This document shows, one piece after another, positions 47,501 to 53,640 of a DNA stretch of 53,640 nucleotides. The stretch covers positions 1-53,640 of the forward strand of contig CAZYBG010000012.1 of the NCBI GenBank assembly GCA_964645155.1. The letters run 5' to 3'. Made by a program: the position numbers and the translations under genes. This stretch comes from CAZYBG01 sp964645155 (lineage in GTDB: Bacteria; Pseudomonadota; Alphaproteobacteria; Rhodobacterales; Rhodobacteraceae). Below the pieces are notes generated by a model that saw only the letters and a list, made by a program, of their open reading frames with translations, was not told the DNA's origin and did no database searches. Each line of letters begins with the position of its first letter. The stretch's first letter is position 1.

Positions 47501-50395
47501 CTACTCCGCCGCCGGCAGGATGCGCCGCGCCCGCGCGCTCAGCGCGGCATAGTCCTCCTGCCACTCGGTGGGCCCGTTCGACGGGCTGACCTGCACCGCG
47601 GTCACCTTGTATTCCGGGCAGTTCGTCGCCCAGTCGGAATAATCGGTGGTGATGACGTTGACCTGCGTGCCGGGGTGGTGGAACGTCGTGTAGACGACGC
47701 CCGGGCTGACCCGGTCGGTCAGGTGCGCGCGCAGCGTCGTCTCGCCCGCGCGGCTGGCGAGCCTGACCCAGTCGCCCTCGTTCACGCCGCGGACCTCGGC
47801 ATCGTGCGGGTGGATCTCGAGCACGTCCTCGCTGTGCCAGACGACGTTCGCGGTGCGGCGCGTCTGGGCGCCTACGTTGTACTGCGAAAGGATGCGGCCG
47901 GTGGTCAGCAGCAGCGGGAAGCGCGGTCCCGTGCGCTCGTCGGTGGCGACGTATTCGGTGATCATGAACCGCCCCCGGCCGCGGACGAAACCGTCGACAT
48001 GCATCAGCGGCGTGCCCTCGGGCGATGCCTCGTTGCAGGGCCACTGCACCGAGCCCTTCTCCTCGAGAAGCGCATAGTCGACGCCGGCGAAGGACGGTGT
48101 GGTCGCGGCAATCTCGTCCATGATCTGCGCCGGGTGCGTGTAGTGCCAGCCCGCGCCCATCGCGTTCGCCAGAAGCTGGGTGATCTCCCAGTCCTCGTAG
48201 CCGTTGCGGGGCTGCATCACCTTGCGCACCCGGTTGATCCGCCGCTCGGCGTTGGTGAACGTCCCGTCCTTCTCGAGGAAGGTCGAGCCGGGCAGGAACA
48301 CATGGGCGTAGTTCGCCGTCTCGTTCAGGAACAGGTCGTGGACGATCACGCATTCCATCGCGGCAAGGCCGGCCGCCACATGATGCGTGTCGGGGTCGGA
48401 TTGCAGGATGTCCTCGCCCTGGCAGTAGAGGCCCTTGAACGTGCCGTCGACGGCGGCATCGAGCATGTTGGGGATGCGCAAGCCCGGCTCGGGGTCGATC
48501 GGCGTGCCCCAGGCCTCCTCGAAGATCGCGCGGACCTCGGGCAGCTTCACGTGGCGGTAGCCCGGCAGTTCATGCGGGAACGAGCCCATGTCGCACGAGC
48601 CCTGAACGTTGTTCTGACCGCGGAGCGGGTTCACGCCGACCCCCGGCCGGCCGATATTGCCCGTCAGCATGGCGAGGTTGGCGATCGCCATCACGGTGGT
48701 CGAGCCCTGGCTGTGCTCGGTCACGCCCAGCCCGTAATAGATCGCGCCGTTGCCGCCGGTGGCGTAGAGCCGCGCGGCCGCCCGCAGTGCGGCGGCCGGC
48801 ACGCCGGTCAGCATCTCGGTCGCCTCGGGGCCGTGGCGCGGGTCGCCGACGAACTCGGCATAGTGCTGGAACTCGTCCCAGTCGCAGCGGGTGCGGATGA
48901 AATCCTCGTCCATCAGCCCTTCGGTGACGATCACATGCGCCATCGCGGTGACCACGGCCACGTTGGTTCCGGGGCGGAGCGGCAGGTGATGGGCGGCCTC
49001 GACATGGGCCGAGCGCACCAGGTCGATCCGCCGCGGGTCGATCACGATCAGCCGGGCGCCCTGCCGCAGGCGCTTCTTCAGGCGGGAGGCGAACACCGGG
49101 TGCCCGTCGGTCGGATTCGCGCCGATGATGACGGCCACGTCGGTCTGCTCGACGCTGTCGAAATCCTGGGTGCCGGCCGAGGTGCCGTAGGTCTGGCCAA
49201 GGCCGTAGCCGGTTGGCGAATGGCAGACCCGCGCGCAGGTGTCGGTGTTGTTGTTGCGGAACACCGCCCGCGTCAGCTTCTGGACGAGGTAGGTCTCCTC
49301 GTTGGTGCAGCGGCTGGAGGTGATGACGCCGATCGACTTCCGGCCGTACTTCTCCTGCAGGGCGCGCAGCCGGCCGGCGGCGAAGCCGATCGCCTCCTCC
49401 CAGCTCACCTCGCGCCAGGGATCGGCGATCGTCTCGCGGATCATCGGGTTCAGGACGCGGTCGGCGTGCTGGGCGTAGCCCCAGGCGAAGCGGCCCTTGA
49501 CGCAGGAATGGCCGCGGTTCGCCTTGCCGTGCTTCCACGGCACCATCCGTACCAGCTGGTCGCCGTTCAGCTCGGCCTTGAACGAGCAGCCGACGCCGCA
49601 ATAGGCGCAGGTCGTGATGACCGAGCGGGTCGGGGTGCCAAGCTCGATCACCGATTTTTCCTGCAGCGTCGCGGTCGGGCAGGCCTGCACGCAGGCGCCG
49701 CAGCTGACGCAATCGGAGGTGAGGAAGCTGTCGGACGCTGCACCGGCCGAGACCCGGCTGTCGAAGCCGCGGCCCTCGATCGTCAGCGCGAAGGTGCCCT
49801 GCGTCTCCTCGCATGCGCGCACGCAGCGGCTGCAGACGATGCATTTGCTCGGATCGAACGTGAAATACGGATTCGACTCGTCCTTCGCCTTTGCGAGATG
49901 GCTCTCGCCGGCGAAGCCGTAACGGACCTCGCGCAGGCCGACGACGCCCGCCATGTCCTGCAGCTCGCAGGCGCCGTTGGCCGGGCAGGTCAGACAATCG
50001 AGCGGATGATCGCTGATGTAGAGCTCCATCACGTTGCGGCGCAGCGCGGCGAGTCGCGGCGACTGCGTGTGGACCGTCATGCCGGACGCGACCGGCGTCG
50101 TACACGAAGCGGGGGTGCCCTTGCGGCCCTCGATCTCGACGAGGCAGAGGCGGCAGGAGCCGAAGGGCTCGAGGGACTCGGTGGCACAGAGCTTCGGGAT
50201 CTTCACGCCGGCCAGGACGGCCGCGCGCAGGAGCGAGGTCCCGCTCGGCACCGAGACGGGGATGCCGTCGATCGTCAGCGTCTCGAGCGTCGCCGACTCG
50301 CGGGCGGGCGTGCCGTGGTCGACCTCGCTGCGCGTGAAGCCGCAGCCGGAGGCGCGGGCCCCGGGAGCGGAAGGGGCGTCCGGGGCGATCGTCAT
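47501..50395 (-). CDS. fdsA: NAD-dependent formate dehydrogenase alpha (catalytic) subunit
   Basis: FdsA binds the bis-MGD molybdenum centre and several Fe-S clusters and oxidises formate to CO2. The 964-residue protein starts with a [2Fe-2S] domain (Cys70, Cys81, Cys84, Cys98), then a His130/Cys134/Cys137/Cys143 [4Fe-4S] site, a double [4Fe-4S] ferredoxin domain (CIVCSRCVRAC, CVSCGACVQAC) and CAYCGVGC. The active site is TCARVCHSPTG, with Cys391 as the Mo ligand (not selenocysteine) and the conserved His392. The C-terminal molybdopterin domain includes GAQTRRTANVVWHSEDVLEIHP-type motifs. The start overlaps the fdsGB stop by 4 nt. Confidence 0.97.
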   Translation of the reverse strand: MTIAPDAPSAPGARASGCGFTRSEVDHGTPARESATLETLTIDGIPVSVPSGTSLLRAAVLAGVKIPKLCATESLEPFGSCRLCLVEIEGRKGTPASCTTPVASGMTVHTQSPRLAALRRNVMELYISDHPLDCLTCPANGACELQDMAGVVGLREVRYGFAGESHLAKAKDESNPYFTFDPSKCIVCSRCVRACEETQGTFALTIEGRGFDSRVSAGAASDSFLTSDCVSCGACVQACPTATLQEKSVIELGTPTRSVITTCAYCGVGCSFKAELNGDQLVRMVPWKHGKANRGHSCVKGRFAWGYAQHADRVLNPMIRETIADPWREVSWEEAIGFAAGRLRALQEKYGRKSIGVITSSRCTNEETYLVQKLTRAVFRNNNTDTCARVCHSPTGYGLGQTYGTSAGTQDFDSVEQTDVAVIIGANPTDGHPVFASRLKKRLRQGARLIVIDPRRIDLVRSAHVEAAHHLPLRPGTNVAVVTAMAHVIVTEGLMDEDFIRTRCDWDEFQHYAEFVGDPRHGPEATEMLTGVPAAALRAAARLYATGGNGAIYYGLGVTEHSQGSTTVMAIANLAMLTGNIGRPGVGVNPLRGQNNVQGSCDMGSFPHELPGYRHVKLPEVRAIFEEAWGTPIDPEPGLRIPNMLDAAVDGTFKGLYCQGEDILQSDPDTHHVAAGLAAMECVIVHDLFLNETANYAHVFLPGSTFLEKDGTFTNAERRINRVRKVMQPRNGYEDWEITQLLANAMGAGWHYTHPAQIMDEIAATTPSFAGVDYALLEEKGSVQWPCNEASPEGTPLMHVDGFVRGRGRFMITEYVATDERTGPRFPLLLTTGRILSQYNVGAQTRRTANVVWHSEDVLEIHPHDAEVRGVNEGDWVRLASRAGETTLRAHLTDRVSPGVVYTTFHHPGTQVNVITTDYSDWATNCPEYKVTAVQVSPSNGPTEWQEDYAALSARARRILPAAE

Positions 50396-52605
50396 GGGCG
50401 CGTCCCCTCCCTCGCCGCGCCGGATCCGGTCTTCGAGCCGGCCTTCGGGCGGGGCGCGGCGGTCTCGCGAGAGCCGGCTTCCGGAGCGCCGTCGAGGCCG
50501 AAATCGGCGGGGTGGTGTTCGAGGGCCGAGAGTACCGGGAGCGGCGTCATCCCGCCCATCGCGCAGAGCGAGGCGTCGATCATCGTCGTGCAGAGATCGC
50601 GCAGCAGCGCGACCTGGGCGGCCTTCTCGCGGGGGCGGGTCTCGGCCCGGATCCGGTCGATCAGCTCGACGCCGCGGGTCGAACCGATCCGGCAGGGCGT
50701 GCACTTTCCGCACGACTCCCGGGCGCAGAACGCCATCGCATGGCGCGCGAGGCCGGCGAGATCGGCCGTGTCGTCGTGGACGACGATGCCGCCATGGCCG
50801 ATCCCCGCGCCGAATTCCGCATAACGCTCGTAGTCGAGCGGCACGTCCCATTTCGACTCGGGGACGTAGCAGCCGAGCGGGCCGCCGACCTGGATCGCCT
50901 TGACCGGCCGACCGCTCGCCGTCCCGCCGCCGAACTCGAAGACGAGCGTGCGCAGGCTGACGCCGAAGGGCAGCTCGACGAGCCCGCCGCGGCGAACGTT
51001 GCCGGCGAGCTGGAAGGGCATCGTGCCCGTCGAGCGGCCGACGCCGAGCGCGCGATAGGCGGCGGCGCCCTCGGCGAGGATGTCCGGGACCGATGCGAAA
51101 GTGAGCACGTTCTGGATCAGCGTCGGCCGGCCGAACAGCCCCGCGACCGCCGGCAGCGGCGGCTTCGCCCGCACGATGCCGCGGCGCCCCTCGAGGCTCT
51201 CGAGCATCGCCGTCTCCTCGCCGCAGACGTACGAGCCCGCGCCGACGCGCACCTCGAGCGCGAAGGGCCGGCCGCTCCCGAGCACGCTCGCGCCCAGCCA
51301 GCCGGCCTCGCGCGCGCGTGCGATCGCGGCCTCGAACCGCCGCGCCGCGTCCGGATATTCCGAGCGCACGTAGACGAAGCCCTGCGACGCGCCGACCGCG
51401 AGCGCGGCGATCGCCATGCCTTCGATCAGCAGATAGGGATCCCCTTCGAGCAGCATGCGATCCGCGAAGGTGCCCGAGTCGCCCTCGTCGGCGTTGCAGA
51501 CGACATGGCGCTGCTCGGCCGGCGTCTGGGCGACGGTGTTCCATTTGATGCCGGCCGGAAACGCGGCCCCGCCGCGGCCCCGGAGGCCCGAGTCGAGCAC
51601 CGCCTGGCGGATCGCCTCGGGCGTCCGCGCGAGCGCGGCCTCGAGTCCGCGCAGCCCCCCGTGCGCGCGGTAGTCCGGGATCGACAGCGGCTCCGTCACG
51701 CCCGCGCGGCGGAAGAGCTTGCGCTGCTGCCGCGCGAGGAAATCGATCGCATCGACCGCTCCGAGGGCGAGCGCGTGCGGCGCGCCGCGGAGCAGGCCCG
51801 CCGCCAGCAGGCTCTCCACGTCCTGCGCGCAGACCGGTCCGTAGCCGAGCCGACCGCTCGGCGTCTCGACCTCGAGCAGCGGCTCGAGCGCGTGCGCGCC
51901 GCGCGAGCTCGTGCGGACGAGCGCGATCCGCTCGCCGCGCGCTGTNNNNNNNNNNGTGGCCGAGGCGAGCAGCGCGTCTGCGACCTCGTCGGCGCCCCGG
52001 GCGCGGGCGGCGCTGTCGTCCGAGAGGAAGAGGCGGAGTACGGCACCGACGGGATCCCCCGCCCCGCGCCGAACGACGTCCGCCTCGAGGCGGGCAGGCG
52101 GAACGGGATCGGCGGCGGGCTGCGCCGCGAGCAGCGCGTCGAGACCCTTCGCCGTCAAGCCGCCGATGGACCGGCCGTCGATGCGCGCGGCGGGCGCGAC
52201 CGAACAGAGACCGAGGCAATCGACCGGCAGGACGCTGAAGACGCCGTCGGGCGAGCGCATCGCACCTTCGCGGCAACCCGTGCGCAGGCGCGCCCGTTCG
52301 AGCAGGGCATCGCCGCCCAGCGCCTGGCAGGCCTCGGCACGGCAGATCCGGACGACCCGTTCGCCGAGCGGCTCGCTGCGGAAATCGGCGTAGTAGCTGA
52401 CGACGCCGTGAACCTCGGCGCGGGAGAGATCGAGCGCCCGCGCGAGCAAGGGGACTGCCGCGGGCGGAATCCGCCCGAGGCGGTCCATCAGGCGGTGCAG
52501 GATCGGCAGCAGCGGCCCCGCGAGCCCTCGCAGATCGGCAATCGCGCCCGCGACCTCGAGCTCCCAGGCGAGCCCTCCATCGCCGTTCTCCGCATCGTCC
52601 TGCAT
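50392..52605 (-). CDS. Formate dehydrogenase FdsG-FdsB fusion (interrupted by assembly gap)
   Basis: A single 737-residue frame. Residues 1-155 are an FdsG/NuoE-like thioredoxin-fold [2Fe-2S] domain with Cys88, Cys93, Cys130 and Cys134. From about 195 it continues as FdsB/NuoF: an N-terminal thioredoxin-like part (RLFLSDDSAARARGADEVADAL) that contains the ten-N gap (residues about 217-220), then LEPLLEVETPSGRLGYGPV, the FMN/NADH region GLRGRGGAAFPAGIKW, VCNADEGDSGTF and the [4Fe-4S] motif ESCGKCTPCRIGSTRG. No in-frame ATG, GTG or TTG lies between the two domains, so the fusion is real even if the gap length is wrong. It passes electrons from FdsA to NAD+. The tail (from about 690) is low-complexity. 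Confidence 0.88.
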   Translation of the reverse strand: MQDDAENGDGGLAWELEVAGAIADLRGLAGPLLPILHRLMDRLGRIPPAAVPLLARALDLSRAEVHGVVSYYADFRSEPLGERVVRICRAEACQALGGDALLERARLRTGCREGAMRSPDGVFSVLPVDCLGLCSVAPAARIDGRSIGGLTAKGLDALLAAQPAADPVPPARLEADVVRRGAGDPVGAVLRLFLSDDSAARARGADEVADALLASAXXXXTARGERIALVRTSSRGAHALEPLLEVETPSGRLGYGPVCAQDVESLLAAGLLRGAPHALALGAVDAIDFLARQQRKLFRRAGVTEPLSIPDYRAHGGLRGLEAALARTPEAIRQAVLDSGLRGRGGAAFPAGIKWNTVAQTPAEQRHVVCNADEGDSGTFADRMLLEGDPYLLIEGMAIAALAVGASQGFVYVRSEYPDAARRFEAAIARAREAGWLGASVLGSGRPFALEVRVGAGSYVCGEETAMLESLEGRRGIVRAKPPLPAVAGLFGRPTLIQNVLTFASVPDILAEGAAAYRALGVGRSTGTMPFQLAGNVRRGGLVELPFGVSLRTLVFEFGGGTASGRPVKAIQVGGPLGCYVPESKWDVPLDYERYAEFGAGIGHGGIVVHDDTADLAGLARHAMAFCARESCGKCTPCRIGSTRGVELIDRIRAETRPREKAAQVALLRDLCTTMIDASLCAMGGMTPLPVLSALEHHPADFGLDGAPEAGSRETAAPRPKAGSKTGSGAAREGTRP
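51946..51955. other. Assembly gap of ten Ns
   Basis: Ten unknown bases inside the fdsGB frame. The reading frame continues across the gap, and both flanks match the N-terminal thioredoxin-like part of FdsB, so the join is probably correct and the true gap small. Residues here cannot be read. Confidence 0.99.
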
Positions 52606-53033
52606 CGTCCACCCATCGTTCCCGCGCGCGCCGGGCGACCCGCGATCCGACCGGGACGGCGCAGGCGGGGACGGCGCCGCGGGCGCGTCTCGGGGAGTTT
52701 GTCAGATCGCGTCCGAGTACGACAACACCGGCCCGGGCTTCACAGGAAGCGATCGCACTCCCCGGCCGATGGGCCCGCGATCTTCCGGTCCAACAACCTC
52801 CCAGTCTCGGGCAGGGTTCTGCGCGAGGAGGCACGGGACGATGGAAAGGCGGCCGAAACCCTCGGTCGGATCGTCCACTCCTCGAACCGGATTCGGGTCG
52901 AGGACGGCGAGAAGTTGCAGAACGAGCAGCGATCCCCACGCCGTCGGCCCCAAGAACGGCTAGTTTTCTTGGCGGCTCTCATCGGCAGTGAAGAAATGGA
53001 AGCTTGATCTACCGACGCGCAGACTCCCGAGGA
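52606..53033. other. 428-bp intergenic region, no gene recognised
   Basis: This should hold the divergent promoters of fdsGB (minus) and the MFS gene (plus). All six frames give only low-complexity or Arg/Ser-rich peptides. GGGTGGA near 52611-52617 (minus-strand reading) is a possible ribosome-binding site for fdsGB. The base composition is visibly more varied and AT-richer than in the rest of the window. No LysR-type regulator gene, common next to fds clusters, is present here. Confidence 0.5.
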
Positions 53034-53640
53034 GTGGGCCCTTCCGAGATCCCGCGGCTCGCTCCCGCGCCCGGCGCACCGGTCGGGGCATTGATCACCG
53101 CCCAGACCCTGGCCGTCTTCAACGACAACGCGCTCCGGCTCGCGCTCGCGCTTGCGGGGATCGAAAGCGTCACCTCGGGGCTCACATCGCCGGAGGCGCG
53201 CGGCGCGGAAGCGCAGGCGCACGCGATGCGGGTCTTCGTCGTGTTCACGCTCCCACTCGTGCTGATGTCGATACCCGCCGGCGTCCTCGCCGATCGCGTC
53301 GACAAACGCTCCGTGATCGTCGCGACGAAGGTCCTCGAGCTCGTCCTCTTGCTCGCCGCAGTCCCCCTCCTCGCCGTCGATCCCGGCGGCGGAGCGGCGC
53401 CGCTCGCGATTCTCGCGGCGCTCGGCGTGCGCGCGGCGCTGCTCAGCCCGGCGAAGTACGGGATCCTTCCCGAGTTACTGACCGAGGAGCAGCTCTCGGC
53501 GGGCAACGGCCGGCTCGAGCTCTTCACGTTCCTCGGCATCCTCGGCGGGACGTACGCGGGCGGCCTCCTGCTCGGAATCGCGGGCGGGCGCTCGTGGATC
53601 GTCGCGGTCGTGCTCTCCGTGCTGGCGGCGCTCGGCCTGG
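53034..53640 (+). CDS. MFS transporter, LplT-like (3' end outside window)
   Basis: At least 202 residues of a polytopic membrane protein that runs off the right edge. ITAQTLAVFNDNALRLALAL matches the first helix of the LplT/Aas-type MFS group ('FNDN' motif); LPLVLMSIPAGVLADRVDKRSVI is the MFS loop 2-3 signature; and LLSPAKYGILPELLTEEQLSAGNGRLE is strongly typical of that group. Family members flip lysophospholipids, often fused to acyltransferases, but the C-terminal part is not visible here. GTG at 53034 is the likeliest start, with TTG at 53004 as alternative. Leucine is encoded mostly by CTC (about 31 of 43 leucines), unlike the left part of the window. Confidence 0.82.
   Translation, partial: MGPSEIPRLAPAPGAPVGALITAQTLAVFNDNALRLALALAGIESVTSGLTSPEARGAEAQAHAMRVFVVFTLPLVLMSIPAGVLADRVDKRSVIVATKVLELVLLLAAVPLLAVDPGGGAAPLAILAALGVRAALLSPAKYGILPELLTEEQLSAGNGRLELFTFLGILGGTYAGGLLLGIAGGRSWIVAVVLSVLAALGL

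Noticed and set aside
47300..50824. An 1174-residue plus-strand frame opposite fdsA
   Set aside because: The minus-strand frame is an unmistakable formate dehydrogenase with all cofactor ligands; the plus-strand translation is Arg/Gly/Ala-rich with no recognisable motif.
52740..53222. A 160-residue minus-strand frame before the MFS gene
   Set aside because: The translation is Arg/Ser-rich without any domain, it overlaps the clear MFS coding sequence, and no ribosome-binding site is present.

Overview
The window looks like a draft or metagenome-assembled scaffold from a high-GC alphaproteobacterium, most likely Rhodobacterales/Paracoccaceae. The reasons are the very high GC, a SAM-II riboswitch in front of an O-succinylhomoserine sulfhydrylase gene, the opgC-opgG-opgH glucan genes, a soluble NAD-linked formate dehydrogenase cluster (fdsGB-fdsA-fdhD-fdsD) and a GC-rich intergenic palindrome of a type I recall from Rhodobacteraceae. 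A run of ten Ns at 51946-51955 marks a scaffold join. No tRNA, rRNA, CRISPR array, insertion sequence or phage gene was seen.

Layout. 1-10132 is mostly housekeeping: ftsY (cut at the left edge), an MgtC/SapB membrane protein, a DMT exporter, yciB, two glutathione S-transferases, an alpha/beta hydrolase, metZ behind a SAM-II riboswitch with an intrinsic terminator, folE2, and a YHS/rhodanese/esterase trio. 10136-16301 (minus strand) holds opgC-opgG-opgH for osmoregulated periplasmic glucans, with a TTC38-like TPR gene upstream. 16518-19311 (minus) is an overlapping pair: a thiamine-diphosphate enzyme and a class III CoA-transferase.

19597-43370 is about 24 kb with every gene on the plus strand, and most junctions overlap or nearly touch. 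It starts with a branched-chain-amino-acid-type binding protein, an iron-alcohol-dehydrogenase homologue and an AraC regulator. Next come LivH, LivM, LivG, a LivF fused to a Tm-1-like (UPF0261) domain, and the separate TIM-barrel partner of Tm-1. Then follow a giant flotillin with an unbroken 11-residue (hendecad) coiled coil, two SRPBCC proteins around an exported NTF2-like protein, and a four-subunit molybdenum hydroxylase whose large subunit is split in two. MoxR and VWA (CoxE-like) maturation proteins, an amidohydrolase, a metallo-beta-lactamase-fold lactonase, a gluconolactonase-isochorismatase fusion and an SDR close the run. I read it as one uptake-plus-oxidation system for an unidentified small, probably heterocyclic or lactone-forming, compound. 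It is the best candidate here for an undescribed system.

43628-46415 is a divergent module: a secreted subtilisin-like protease with an aspartate-rich segment, facing an ECF-type sigma factor and its membrane anti-sigma factor. 46487-52605 (minus) is the formate dehydrogenase cluster, in which FdsG and FdsB are one polypeptide. 53034 to the end is the start of an MFS/LplT-like transporter. Leucine codon choice shifts towards CTC right of about 50.4 kb, so the right end may be foreign or mis-joined.
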